Assembly: GCA_035551995.1 (NCBI GenBank)
Contig: DASZME010000052.1
Location: forward strand, 1 to 23,560
Origin: RYN-428 sp035551995
GTDB taxonomy: Bacteria; Planctomycetota; Phycisphaerae; Tepidisphaerales; Tepidisphaeraceae
Reading direction: 5' to 3'
DNA: 23,560 nt
Shown here: positions 1 through 7,629 of the stretch, piece after piece
Layout: the number at the start of each line of letters is the position of its first letter
How positions within the stretch are numbered: position 1 is the first letter of the stretch
Position numbers and translations under genes: made by a program
Notes under the pieces: generated by a model
What the model saw: the letters and a program-made list of their open reading frames with translations, nothing else
The model's database searches: none
Told to the model about the DNA's origin: nothing

Positions 1-124
1 CAACGTCGGCGTTTCCCTCCTGCTTAGCGATATTGAGTACCTTCGCGTCCACGGAAACCGCGACCTGCCCGAGGGTCTGGCCTTGCTGATACGCTGAAAC
101 GCCGCTGATGGTGGTGAGGTCCAT
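1..124 (-). CDS. YjfB-like putative motility protein, N-terminal part (runs off the window)
   Basis: An ATG at 124-122 on the minus strand opens a frame of 41 codons that stays open to the window edge. It begins MDLTTISGVSAYQQGQTLGQ and continues with VAVSVDAKVLNIAKQEGNAD. The pattern of a short N-terminal MD-x-x-x-I segment, a Gln-rich turn and a helix of the form VSV-x-x-KVL-x-x-A resembles small YjfB-family proteins (about 60 residues), annotated as putative motility proteins of unknown mechanism. The gene is divergent from lexA, with about 117 bp between the two starts. The C-terminus is outside the window, so family membership rests on the N-terminal two thirds only. Confidence 0.6.
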   Translation of the reverse strand, partial: MDLTTISGVSAYQQGQTLGQVAVSVDAKVLNIAKQEGNADV

Positions 125-172
125 ACCGTTTATATCGGCGCAAAACCACCGCAGCTTTGTTGCATTTTTTTC

Positions 173-201
173 TTGACCCTGTCCGATTGTTAGGGTAATG
201 T
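173..201 (+). promoter_or_regulatory. Candidate lexA promoter
   Basis: TTGACC at 173-178 and TAATGT at 196-201 are separated by 17 bp, a good -35 match and a moderate -10 match. They sit 41 bp upstream of the lexA start. Two TGTCC pentamers, at about 180-184 and 199-203, bracket the spacer and could be part of an operator. I see no palindrome matching a known LexA box, so autoregulation is only inferred. Confidence 0.5.
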
Positions 202-241
202 CCACCTTAATTCGCCCCAAACACTTGCAAGGACGTTTATT

Positions 242-853
242 ATGAACCTCACGCCCCGCCAGACCGACGTCATATCGGCCATACGAAATTACCGCTATCT
301 CAATGGCTATGCTCCGACCATGCAGGAGCTTGCCGACCAGCTCGGCACCAGCAAGGTCACCATCTTCGAACACGTCGGCGCCCTCGAGAAAAAACGGGTC
401 ATCCGTCGTGATAAGCACAAGGCCCGCTCGTTGGAAATCGTCAGCGACGAGCTTTTGCCCGACGAGAATCGGTCGACAAAACTCCCGATGCTCGGCAACA
501 TCGCCGCCGGGTCTCCGATCGAAGCCGTGGAGAATCGCGAGGAGCTTGATCTTGAATCGATGTTCCACTCGAAAAATGGCGTATATGTTCTTCGCGTCCG
601 CGGGGATTCGATGATTGACGATCATCTGTGCGACGGCGATTACGTCGTCATTGAACGCCGGGAGATCGCCCGAAACGGCGAGCAGGTCGTGGCGCTATTG
701 GACAGCGGCGAAGCGACGCTCAAACGCTTTTACAAGGAAAGCGGCAAGATCCGTCTTCAGCCCGCCAACAAAACGATGGAACCGCGAATCGTCGACGCCG
801 ATCGCGTGAAGGTGCAAGGGGTGGTCATCGGCGTCTTGCGAAGTTATCAGTAA
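242..853 (+). CDS. lexA: LexA repressor (SOS regulator, self-cleaving)
   Basis: The 203-residue protein has the full two-domain LexA architecture. Residues 1-65 form the winged helix-turn-helix, starting MNLTPRQTDVISAI with the recognition region around ELADQLGTSKVTIFEHV. The C-terminal S24 peptidase domain has the Ala89-Gly90 autocleavage bond in GNIAAGSP, the nucleophile Ser123 in RGDSMID and the general base Lys161 in ATLKRF. Length and spacing match E. coli LexA (Ala84-Gly85, Ser119, Lys156). The start is set by AAGGA at 229-233, 8 nt before ATG. In the family the protein represses DNA-damage genes until RecA filaments trigger its self-cleavage. A recX gene lies at 18313; recA is not in the window. 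All catalytic residues are intact. Confidence 0.97.
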   Translation: MNLTPRQTDVISAIRNYRYLNGYAPTMQELADQLGTSKVTIFEHVGALEKKRVIRRDKHKARSLEIVSDELLPDENRSTKLPMLGNIAAGSPIEAVENREELDLESMFHSKNGVYVLRVRGDSMIDDHLCDGDYVVIERREIARNGEQVVALLDSGEATLKRFYKESGKIRLQPANKTMEPRIVDADRVKVQGVVIGVLRSYQ

Positions 854-938
854 CCGCCGCCCGTATCCAGCGGCGAAGCCCCCCGAGGCGATCCACAATT
901 CATTCTCGTTTATCCGTAATCAACGGAAAGGAGTCGTC

Positions 939-1262
939 ATGTCCACAGTTTTTCCCAAGTCCGGTAAGAAACCGGCCCGCGAACACGAAATTCTTTTTCA
1001 GAACTGGTTCAAGTCCGCGGGACCGCGGACGTATGCCGCCCAGGTAAAAAAGGCCAACAACGGCAATCACTTCCTGGTTCTCACCGAGGGCAAACGGGAC
1101 GAAGCGACCGGCGAGGTTCGCAAATCGCGTTTCTTCCTTTACAGCGAGGACTTCGTCGAATTTTTCAAGATGATGAAGGAGACGGCTCTGTTCATCCGCG
1201 AAAATCCAGTCCCGGCCGACGTGAAGCGCAGGCAGGAAAAGCGCTATCGAGGAGACCGCTAG
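939..1262 (+). CDS. PUR-family (DUF3276-like) DNA/RNA-binding protein
   Basis: This is a 107-residue basic protein. Residues about 17-92 read like a bacterial PUR-alpha repeat: EILFQNWFKSAGPRTYAAQV, then a strand ending in HFLVLTEGKRD, then RKSRFFLYSEDFVEFFKMM and a helix TALFIREN. The order (strand with R-T-Y, strand with L-x-L-x-E, strand with FLYSEDF, long helix) matches small PUR proteins of Bacteroidetes and the Borrelia protein BpuR, which bind single-stranded nucleic acid as dimers. The C-terminus is a short basic tail. AAAGGAG at 926-932 lies 6 nt upstream of ATG and fixes the start. The gene is 85 bp downstream of lexA on the same strand, so co-transcription is possible. The target of binding cannot be read from sequence. 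Confidence 0.75.
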   Translation: MSTVFPKSGKKPAREHEILFQNWFKSAGPRTYAAQVKKANNGNHFLVLTEGKRDEATGEVRKSRFFLYSEDFVEFFKMMKETALFIRENPVPADVKRRQEKRYRGDR

Positions 1263-1379
1263 CGCATTTCATGTTACTATAGCGTCTCTCCGTTATAGGG
1301 GTAGGGAAGGCTGGTTGGTTCCGGCCTCCCCTCCCTCCGAACCGGACTGGCGGGTCTCCCGCATCCGACGCGAAACGGA

Positions 1380-1625
1380 AGCGAACCTCCGACGGCTCGC
1401 CGAGCAGTGCGGGAAGGGCAGTACCAACCCAAGGCAATTCGGCGAACTTACATTCCGAAGGCCGACGGCAAGATGCGTGCCCTGGGAATCCCGACGGTTC
1501 AAGATCGGATCGTTCAAGGCGCGCTCCGCCAGGTGATCGAGCCGATCTTCGGGAAGGAATTCGCCGCCCACAGTTACGATTTTCGGCCAGCCCGATGCTG
1601 CCGCGGCGCGCTGCGGCGGGCGCAA
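1380..1625 (+). pseudogene. Group II intron reverse transcriptase/maturase (LtrA-type) fragment
   Basis: The frame from 1407 encodes REGQYQPKAIRRTYIPKADG followed by KMRALGIPTVQDRIVQGALR and IEPIFGKEFAAHSYDFRPAR. This is the N-terminal finger region of group II intron RTs (PKxxRRxYIPKxDGxxRxLGIPTVxDRIVQ...EPIFExxFxxxSYGFRPxR). The match then dissolves into low-complexity Arg/Thr. Upstream, the expected LRRLAEQ helix is found in a different frame (from 1315), so there is a frameshift near 1405. The palm domain with the YADD motif is missing. Fewer than 90 of about 420 residues remain, so the gene is dead. The flank at 1330-1366 looks like part of intron RNA but in an uncertain orientation. Confidence 0.75.
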
Positions 1626-1725
1626 CGACTTCTGGAAACGGAATCATCGCCGACCCGACGACGAACCCGACGAACCGGATGAGGCGGAAGGCGCAACAAC
1701 TTCTGGAAACGGGATCATCGGCGAC
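1620..1725. repeat. 35-bp direct repeat pair beside the reverse transcriptase remnant
   Basis: A 35-bp unit at 1620-1654, beginning GCGCAACGACTTCTGGAAAC, recurs at 1691-1725 with 32 of 35 bases identical (by eye). The 36 bp between the copies is a GA/CG-rich low-complexity stretch built of GACGAAC-like units. The repeats start where the RT similarity ends, so they probably arose during decay or rearrangement of the intron. They lie about 70 bp upstream of the glycosyltransferase start. Confidence 0.7.
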
Positions 1726-1793
1726 AGGATAAGGGTAGCTTCTCATCAGAAGTGCGGCGATCGCCGACAAATAGTTCAGTGAAGCTTCAACCC

Positions 1794-2900
1794 ATGAAAA
1801 TCGCCTATTTCGCCAGTTCCGTCTACAACCATAAAAGTCCCGCGGGCGGCCACGCCCACATGAAACAGTTTCTCACGCTCGCCGCCGAGATGGGCAACGC
1901 GCTTCTATTGATGGACGGCGGGGAGCATCCCCATCCGTCCATTCATAAGGCGCCAAAAAGCCGATTCGGGAAAATGCTGGCCCTTCGGGGGATGGATTTT
2001 CTTTACTATCGCGTCGAGTTCCGCAAGCCGCGCGACATCAAATGGGTTTTACCGCCGCGCCGGACAATAATCGGCTCGCCGAAGGTGGTATGGGAATTTA
2101 ACAGCGTGCCGGACTACGCGCTGGTGCTTGGCGAAGATCAGTCGCGCGTTCAAAAACATATCGCCGACTTGCGGCATTACGGGGCGGGCTGCGACCTGGC
2201 TGTCTGCGTCTCGCAAGCGATCACCGATTATGTGAAGGAAAAGATCGGTATTCAAAATGTGATGACCGTCCCCAATGGTTCGGATCCTCATTTGTTCGTG
2301 CCGACCGCTCAGCCGGTTAAAAATGTCCTGCGGCGGCCGGATCGGCTCAACGTGCTATGGATGGGATCGGCCGAGGTGAAATGGCATCATTTCGATCTGC
2401 TTCGCGAAGCCGCCTGGATGCTCTGGGACGACGGCAATCCCGTCGTTGACTTTCATATTATCGGACAAGGGATGCAGGGACTGCGCGATTTGCCGCCGAA
2501 TGTGCTTTATCATGGGTCCGAGCAATATGAGAAATTGCCGAACTGGCTGGTCGCGATGGACGTGGGCCTCAACGTGTACCGCGCGGGACCGGCCGATTAC
2601 AGCTCGCCGCTGAAACTTTTCGATTACATGGCGTGCGGTTTGGCCCTGGTCAGCACGGATCAACCTCAGGTCCGGGAAATCTTCGCGAAGCTGGGCCAAT
2701 TGGATCTGGTCGTGAGCAACGTGGACGCGGCCCCACTGGCCGCGGCGCTGCGAAAACTGGCGGCGGATCGCGATCGCGTCAAACGTCAGGGCTTGGCCGG
2801 CAGGCAACTCGTCGTCGATTTCTATAACTGGAAACGGGCGGTATCCGATACACTGGACGCCATGAAGGCGATTGACGGGCGTGAACATTATTCCGGGTGA
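1794..2900 (+). CDS. GT4-family glycosyltransferase (GT-B fold)
   Basis: The 368-residue protein has the two Rossmann domains of GT-B enzymes. The N-terminal domain starts MKIAYFASSVYNHKSPAGGH, a typical acceptor-binding strand and Gly-rich loop. CDLAVCVSQAITDYV (133-147) and VPNGSDPHLF (159-168) form the domain linker seen in GT4 proteins. The nucleotide-sugar domain has LNVLWMGSAEVKWHH (185-199), FHIIGQG (220-226) and SSPLKLFDYMACGLALVST (270-288), the region holding the donor-binding acidic/lysine motif of GT4. No signal peptide or membrane segment is seen, so it is cytoplasmic and probably acts at the membrane on glycan precursors. The frame is open to 1752, but similarity begins at ATG 1794; only a weak GTGAAG-like SD precedes it. 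Donor and acceptor are unknown. Confidence 0.85.
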   Translation: MKIAYFASSVYNHKSPAGGHAHMKQFLTLAAEMGNALLLMDGGEHPHPSIHKAPKSRFGKMLALRGMDFLYYRVEFRKPRDIKWVLPPRRTIIGSPKVVWEFNSVPDYALVLGEDQSRVQKHIADLRHYGAGCDLAVCVSQAITDYVKEKIGIQNVMTVPNGSDPHLFVPTAQPVKNVLRRPDRLNVLWMGSAEVKWHHFDLLREAAWMLWDDGNPVVDFHIIGQGMQGLRDLPPNVLYHGSEQYEKLPNWLVAMDVGLNVYRAGPADYSSPLKLFDYMACGLALVSTDQPQVREIFAKLGQLDLVVSNVDAAPLAAALRKLAADRDRVKRQGLAGRQLVVDFYNWKRAVSDTLDAMKAIDGREHYSG

Positions 2901-3021
2901 TCAATGTGGATGGCATAAAAGACCATGTCGGGCAAACCCTGAAATACACCTGACAACGCAGGAAAAACACGAACAGGACTTCCTCCGCGACGACCTAAGC
3001 CGCACTCCTTTTACCTTTCAC

Positions 3022-3098
3022 TCACCTTGTCACCCTGTCACTTGGCAACTATCACCCGTCACCTATCACTTATCACCTCTCACCTCTCACCTCATCAC
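3022..3098. repeat. Short tandem repeat block built on TCAC units
   Basis: TCAC occurs at 3022, 3030 and 3038 (8-bp period) and then at 3052, 3059, 3066, 3073, 3080 and 3087, a strict 7-bp period of form YYNTCAC, ending with TCAC at 3095. It resembles short tandemly repeated sequences scattered in some bacterial genomes. It lies between the convergent ends of the glycosyltransferase and the kdgK-like gene. The 16-mer TCACCTTGTCACCCTG at 3022-3037 occurs inverted at 18276-18291. Confidence 0.85.
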
Positions 3099-3115
3099 GT
3101 TCTCACCTCGGCCGC

Positions 3116-4198
3116 TTATCGCTTGATGCGAGCGCTTCCCCCGCCCGCCGTGTGCAGCAATTCTTCAAGCGTGATTTGGCTCGAGTCGCCCATCGTGCTC
3201 ATCAGTAGCGCGCCGTGAGTGACTCCAAGATTTACGCATTCCTGCGGCGGCTTTCCCGTGAGGAAGCCGTAGGTAAATCCGCTGGCGAAGCCGTCGCCGC
3301 CGCCGACGCGGTCTTCGATTTCGAGGTCGTCGAATTTGACGCCGTCGTAGAATTTGCCGTCGGACCACATGATGGCCGACCAGTCGTTGATGGTGGCGGT
3401 TTTAACGCCGCGAAGGGTGGTGCCGACGACGGAGACGTTGGGAAAATCCTTGACAACCTTATTGACCATGCTCTTGAACGCGGAGGTGTCGAGTTCTCCT
3501 TTTTCGATGTCCACGCCTTCAACGCCGTAGCCTAACACTTTCTGGAAATCCTCTTCGTTGCCGATCAGGCAATCGATGTAAGGAACCAGCGGTTTGGTGG
3601 TGGCGATGGCGTCGGCGCTCGACCAAAGCTTGCTGCGAAAATTCAGGTCGTAGGAGACGACCGTTCCCGCTTCGTGAGCCGCTTTGACGGCTTCGCCGAC
3701 CACCTGTCTTGTGCTGTCGCTAAGAGACGAAAAAATGCCGCCGGTGTGCAGCCAACGAACGCCGTCTTCTTTGAAGAGTTTGTTCCAGTTGACGTCGCCG
3801 GGCTTCATGCCGGCGGTTGCGGTGTGTCCGCGATCGTAAAGGGTGACGCTTCCGCGTTTGGCGACGCCGACTTCGGTGAAGTTCAGTCCGATGCGGTCTT
3901 TGTTGCCGACGCCGTCGTATTTGCGTTCGACGACATAGCTGACGTCCATGCCGACGGCCCGCGCATGATTACGGACGATCGCGCCCATGGGGGACGAATT
4001 AAGCCCGCCGATCCATCCAGTGCGCAGGCCAAGCCGGGCAAGGGCATAGGAGACGTTGTATTCCCCGCCGCCGACCCACACTTCAAGCAGCGGCGCGAAT
4101 TCGATGCGGCCATGTTGCGGGGGCGAGAGCCGAATCATGCTCTCGCCGAGGGAAACCAGGTCGTACTTGCACGATTTCGCGTCCTTAATCTTCAGCAT
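3116..4198 (-). CDS. kdgK: PfkB-family sugar kinase, probable 2-keto-3-deoxygluconate kinase
   Basis: The 360-residue protein is a ribokinase/PfkB-type kinase. The N-terminal strand YDLVSLGESMIRLSP (12-26) and VGGGEYNVSYALARLGL (42-58) are the first PfkB signature. HTGGIFSS (151-158) and YDLNFRSKLW (183-192) line the sugar site, and NEED (214-217) is the usual metal/ATP-side motif. The second signature RVGGGDGFASGF (297-308) holds the anion hole and catalytic base Asp302. GESMIRLSP and YDLNFR are typical of KDG kinases, which make 2-keto-3-deoxy-6-phosphogluconate. The start at 4198 is chosen because AAGGAAA lies just upstream; the longer frame to 4333 lacks family similarity. It follows KDPG aldolase by 131 bp on the same strand, so product and consumer are adjacent. 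Another keto-sugar as substrate is possible. Confidence 0.85.
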   Translation of the reverse strand: MLKIKDAKSCKYDLVSLGESMIRLSPPQHGRIEFAPLLEVWVGGGEYNVSYALARLGLRTGWIGGLNSSPMGAIVRNHARAVGMDVSYVVERKYDGVGNKDRIGLNFTEVGVAKRGSVTLYDRGHTATAGMKPGDVNWNKLFKEDGVRWLHTGGIFSSLSDSTRQVVGEAVKAAHEAGTVVSYDLNFRSKLWSSADAIATTKPLVPYIDCLIGNEEDFQKVLGYGVEGVDIEKGELDTSAFKSMVNKVVKDFPNVSVVGTTLRGVKTATINDWSAIMWSDGKFYDGVKFDDLEIEDRVGGGDGFASGFTYGFLTGKPPQECVNLGVTHGALLMSTMGDSSQITLEELLHTAGGGSARIKR

Positions 4199-4329
4199 GA
4201 AAGCGTTTCCTTGTGAGTGCGCCTGAAAGTCAAAAAAACGAGGTAATCGAATGACGGAATGTCCATTGCGACGCCGGCTTACGGAGTTGCGAATCTCGGT
4301 TATTCCTGACTGGAAATCAGGGTTCGGTT

Positions 4330-4965
4330 TCAAGGTCGCGCGCGTTTCGCCGTCTCAACCGCCCGGCGCGACAGATCGCGAATCGTATCGAATTGCTTTG
4401 CGACGAGCATTTCCTTGCTCACCATCCACGTTCCGCCGCATGCGATCACCTTGGCGAATTTCAGATATTCTTCGATGTTTTCCGGCGTAATCCCGCCGGT
4501 CGGCATGAAACGCATCATGGGATACGGGGCGGATATGGCCTTCAGCATCCTGATTCCGCCAAGCAACTCGGCGGGGAAAAATTTTACGACGGTTAAGCCA
4601 TGGTCCAGCGCCATTTCGATTTCGGTCGGCGTCGAAACGCCCGGCGTGATGGGAACGTTGTTGTCCACGCACCAACCGACGACCTTTGGATTCAATCCGG
4701 GCGAGACGATGAAGCTCGCGCCGGCGCCGACGGCGATCTTCGCCGTCTCGACGTTCAGCACCGTCCCGGCGCCGACGAGCAAATCACCGCGTCGCGCCAG
4801 CGTCGCGATCGCCTTTTCCGCCGCCTGCGTGCGAAAGGTGATCTCCGCGATCGGCAGGCCGCCGCCCACCAGCGCGTCTCCCAGTCCGCCGGCGTCTGCG
4901 GCGACTTCCAGGGAAATAACCGGCACAATTTTCAGTTCGCCAATCCGCCTTAGCACATCAAACAT
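4330..4965 (-). CDS. eda: KDPG/KHG aldolase (bifunctional 4-hydroxy-2-oxoglutarate aldolase)
   Basis: The 211-residue protein is a complete class I aldolase of the KDPG family, a TIM barrel. Glu41 and Arg45 in LPIAEITFRT (37-46) match the general acid/base Glu and phosphate-binding Arg. VGAGTVL (64-70) and SPGLNP (88-93) are barrel loops. Lys128 in VVKFFPAE is the Schiff-base lysine, and PTGGI near residue 160 binds phosphate. It cleaves 2-keto-3-deoxy-6-phosphogluconate to pyruvate and glyceraldehyde 3-phosphate. The start at 4965 is supported by GGAGG (plus-strand CCTCC at 4973-4977), 7 nt upstream, rather than the longer frame to 4986. With the downstream kinase it forms a two-step route from KDG into glycolysis. 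No upper-pathway gene (edd, uxuA, kduD) is seen here. Confidence 0.93.
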   Translation of the reverse strand: MFDVLRRIGELKIVPVISLEVAADAGGLGDALVGGGLPIAEITFRTQAAEKAIATLARRGDLLVGAGTVLNVETAKIAVGAGASFIVSPGLNPKVVGWCVDNNVPITPGVSTPTEIEMALDHGLTVVKFFPAELLGGIRMLKAISAPYPMMRFMPTGGITPENIEEYLKFAKVIACGGTWMVSKEMLVAKQFDTIRDLSRRAVETAKRARP

Positions 4966-5326
4966 CGCGTTGCCTCCGCATAACAAACCTTTAAAATCGT
5001 AGCGATTTGTCGCGAGCTGAAAAGCGCCGGCGGGGCACGCCCCATAAATGAGCGTTCGACAGTCGCAGGCGCCGCGCCGTCGCCCTTGATCCTTGCGGAG
5101 AAGCCGGCCGGCTGATCGCCGTCATGGCCGGGCAATATCCTTGAACACTCCCGCATGAAACCCCCGGGATTACGTCAGCCGCGATACGGTTCGATTAGTT
5201 GCATTCTTCAGTTTGCTAAAGCGTTTCCGCGTTTATAATAGCGGCCCCGTTTGCGCGCCGCGTCTCGCGACCAGCATTCCCGCGCCACCCAAAAAATGCC
5301 CCGATGGCCCTCCGCGCGAAGAACCA
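4966..5326. other. Gene-free stretch upstream of eda
   Basis: No credible gene is seen. A weak minus-strand -10 (TACGAT, plus-strand 4996-5001) could serve eda. On the plus strand TTGCTA (5213-5218) and a perfect TATAAT (5234-5239) are spaced 15 bp apart, but no plus-strand gene follows. A run of six A at about 5291-5296 (T6 on the minus strand) follows a GC-rich stretch and may end the lipoprotein transcript, though the stem is poor. Confidence 0.5.
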
Positions 5327-6130
5327 TCACGGAATTCTCTTCGCCCGCCGCGGCGGCACGAAAGCGTCCGGCGCCAGTTCTCCGTTCAATTCCGTGTCCT
5401 TCAGTTCCACCATGATCCGGTTTCCCTGCGATGTCGCGATCATCCGAAATGGCCAGGCGATCCCATCGATAATCCGGTAGCGATCAAGCGATAGCGCAAA
5501 CCGCTCGACGCCGTCCGCGTCGATCACGACATATCGCTCGGGCGTGAGGGATGCCCGATCGATCGTGCAGACAATCCGCTGGCCGTGAATATTCCGTGCG
5601 GCGCCGAAGCATGGGCCGCCGGTGTCGATCACGCTGAAATCGTCGCCGCAGAAAAATCCGCCGAACACGATCGACCACGCGCGGGCGACATTGGCGGCAC
5701 TCAGGGTGGCCGGGAGGATCTGGCCCCGCCGATTCGGATCGGCCGGCGATTCGATCCAAAGCCCGGCCGGCGTCAGCGTGAGATCGAACACCGGCTGCCC
5801 CATTTTCCACGCCCGCATCCGCACCGAATCCGGCAATCGCATCGCCACCGCCCCCTCAAGGCGAACGCTTTCGCCGTCGTCGCGCGTAAGCGTCAGCGCG
5901 CACTCGGCCGAAACCGCATGGACGGCGGCCGAACGCCGGCAAAGCGCGTGGATCGCCGATCGCGAGTCGGTCCATGTATACGGCGGGATGTCGGGCGACG
6001 GCTTCAAACATCCGCCGACGATCGGCGTTATCGCCGCCAGAAAAATCAGCCGATAAACCATATTCGCGCTCTCGCCCGGTGACGGAGAGGAAGCCGGCGC
6101 GACAGTCTTCCAGAACGCCAGGCGCCTCAT
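5327..6130 (-). CDS. Lipoprotein, possibly LolA/LolB-like (DUF4292-like)
   Basis: The frame encodes 267 residues from ATG 6130. From Met24 (6061) it reads MVYRLIFLAAITPIVGGCLK, a classic lipoprotein signal peptide with lipobox VGGC and lipidated Cys41. The mature part alternates strands such as ECALTLTRDDGESVRLEGAV, LPDSVRMRAWKMGQPVFDLT and GLWIESPADP. This pattern (surface-active lipoprotein, variation on 'what does the model lipid coating look like, does it carry a ligand') resembles LolA/LolB and DUF4292 half-barrels, a low-certainty fold guess. The start at 6130 is given because ATGA overlaps the stop of the upstream metallopeptidase and GAGGG lies about 5 nt upstream. The better signal peptide favours 6061, so the start is unresolved. 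Coupling with the peptidase suggests a joint envelope role. Confidence 0.65.
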   Translation of the reverse strand: MRRLAFWKTVAPASSPSPGESANMVYRLIFLAAITPIVGGCLKPSPDIPPYTWTDSRSAIHALCRRSAAVHAVSAECALTLTRDDGESVRLEGAVAMRLPDSVRMRAWKMGQPVFDLTLTPAGLWIESPADPNRRGQILPATLSAANVARAWSIVFGGFFCGDDFSVIDTGGPCFGAARNIHGQRIVCTIDRASLTPERYVVIDADGVERFALSLDRYRIIDGIAWPFRMIATSQGNRIMVELKDTELNGELAPDAFVPPRRAKRIP

Positions 6131-7332
6131 CGCACCCTCATCGCCAATGCCTTGAGAACCCTCTCGGCCTGCTCATAATTCGCGAATTTTCGCTCGTCCC
6201 GGTGGAACTCGGTAGTGTGAGCGTAGCCGCGGCCATTCACCCAATGCAGCCCGTGAAATTTATGCAGCAGCTCGTGAAAGACCAGGAAATCGACGACAAA
6301 CTCCGGCACGTCCGCCGAATCCAGCGTGCGGCTTACCATCAGCGTGTCATGAACAAAGTCGTAATGCCCGAATTTTCGCCCGGTAAACGTGCGGTTCCAT
6401 GTCAGCGTCGGTCGGGCGATCGTGCTATTGAAATAGTCGGCGTTGACCCGATCGAAACTGACGGCCAGATCGTGATTGGCGCCGCGGGAATGCTCGACGA
6501 TTCCCCCGAGGGATTCGAGTTCGGCGCGAACGGTCTGATAGCCGTCGCCGGTCATCCGGCCGATCACGTCCTGGCGGGCGCCGGAGCCGCGATCGTAAAT
6601 GAGGGAGGCCAGGGCCGCGAATCCCGCCTCGTCGAACGCGATCATCGGCGTGGGCAGCCAGAGAACGGCGCCGGAGCGGGTGGAGCGCAGTTTGTAGATT
6701 CCCATGACAGGCCGAAAATGAATCGTCAGCGGCGGCGGATAATGCCGCGATCCAACGGCGGCGCCATCGAGCAACCGACTGGCGCACCGTCGAGCCTGAA
6801 TATATGCTTGAAAATTCTCCTCTTGACTGAAGAAGGCCAGCCAGCCGCGGCGAGCGCGCGTTTCGTTCGACAATCGATCGGGCGCAATCGCATCGCGCTG
6901 CATCGTCAATTCGATCTGGCGACTGACGCGGACAATGGACGCGCCGAGCCCTTGGGCCGAATCATCCGAGACGTCATCAGCCAGCGCTTCCATGGCCCGA
7001 TCCATCACGGTGTTTAATCCGCGCCAGGTGATTTTTTCGGCCGGCGCCGAACTGGTTGGAACGGGCTGACCGTTTGCCGAGGTAGCGGCGTGGGATGCAG
7101 CGAGCTTTTCCCAATTTAGGCCGGCCAAAAAAAGGTACGCTCGCTGGGAAGGCGCCGGCATATCGGCGATTTGCCCCCGTTCTTCGCGAAGAATCCGCTG
7201 CACCGCTTGCAGATTCCGATCGACGTGGCTCTTTAGTCGATCGCGCTGTGCGGCGGTGAGCGGCGTCGATAATTCGCGTCGGGCCATCTCGGCCGCCCGC
7301 ACCAATCCCGCAATCCGCACCTGCCTGCCCAT
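6127..7332 (-). CDS. SprT/WSS-like zinc metallopeptidase domain protein
   Basis: From ATG 7332 the protein has 401 residues. The first 200 are helical, charged and not recognised. The C-terminal part has LTWNRTFTGRKFGHYDFVHD (about 310-329), a strand pair, then VVDFLVFHELLHKFHG with the HExxH zinc motif (His353, Glu354, His357) and YAHTTEFHRDERKF, where His372 is the likely third ligand. This layout matches SprT-like/DUF45-type gluzincins, in which a strand hairpin precedes HExxH and an H-x-x-x-F helix follows. No signal peptide is seen, so it is probably cytoplasmic. The start is chosen by GGAG 8 nt upstream; the frame extends to a TTG at 7431 and another ATG at 7389. The stop overlaps the lipoprotein start (ATGA). 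The substrate is unknown. Confidence 0.7.
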   Translation of the reverse strand: MGRQVRIAGLVRAAEMARRELSTPLTAAQRDRLKSHVDRNLQAVQRILREERGQIADMPAPSQRAYLFLAGLNWEKLAASHAATSANGQPVPTSSAPAEKITWRGLNTVMDRAMEALADDVSDDSAQGLGASIVRVSRQIELTMQRDAIAPDRLSNETRARRGWLAFFSQEENFQAYIQARRCASRLLDGAAVGSRHYPPPLTIHFRPVMGIYKLRSTRSGAVLWLPTPMIAFDEAGFAALASLIYDRGSGARQDVIGRMTGDGYQTVRAELESLGGIVEHSRGANHDLAVSFDRVNADYFNSTIARPTLTWNRTFTGRKFGHYDFVHDTLMVSRTLDSADVPEFVVDFLVFHELLHKFHGLHWVNGRGYAHTTEFHRDERKFANYEQAERVLKALAMRVR

Positions 7333-7453
7333 CGGATGACTCCGTACTACACCGAACTCATGCCGCGATGCGGCAACGACGCTTTCCATTATCAGAACAA
7401 TCCGACCAACGTCGAGGTCGGGCGGTCGCAACGGAAACCCTAAAGGTCAAGTG

Positions 7454-7489
7454 AAAAAGATGGCGTCGGTCTCGGCGACCGACGCCATC
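7454..7489 (-). terminator. Intrinsic terminator of the hemoglobin transcript
   Basis: A perfect 13-bp stem is formed by GATGGCGTCGGTC (7459-7471) and GACCGACGCCATC (7477-7489) with a 5-nt loop. On the minus strand it is followed at once by five T (plus-strand A at 7454-7458). It lies about 140 bp past the hemoglobin stop and just before the metallopeptidase region. Confidence 0.85.
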
Positions 7490-7629
7490 CAGGGAAGGAG
7501 GATTGTAGACACCTATAGTACGACCGCCTTTCGATCAGGTTCGCGATCCACGGAAATTGTGGCCGCGTATCGAACGCCTGCGCGGCAGGATTATTTGCGG
7601 GCATGTGGCGGAGGGTGTCGCACCGAAGC

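Noticed and set aside
3022..3098. CRISPR array
   Set aside because: Repeat units are only 7-8 bp with no unique spacers and no cas genes nearby.
4251..4329. Terminator between eda and kdgK
   Set aside because: Only a 5-bp CCTGA/TCAGG stem with no T-tract; the two genes may be co-transcribed.
4950..5156. Small minus-strand ORF (68 codons) upstream of eda
   Set aside because: It overlaps the eda SD and start, has no SD and no similarity.
5213..5239. Promoter TTGCTA-15-TATAAT on the plus strand
   Set aside because: The -10 is perfect, but no plus-strand gene or structured RNA was found downstream; kept only as a note in the region entry.
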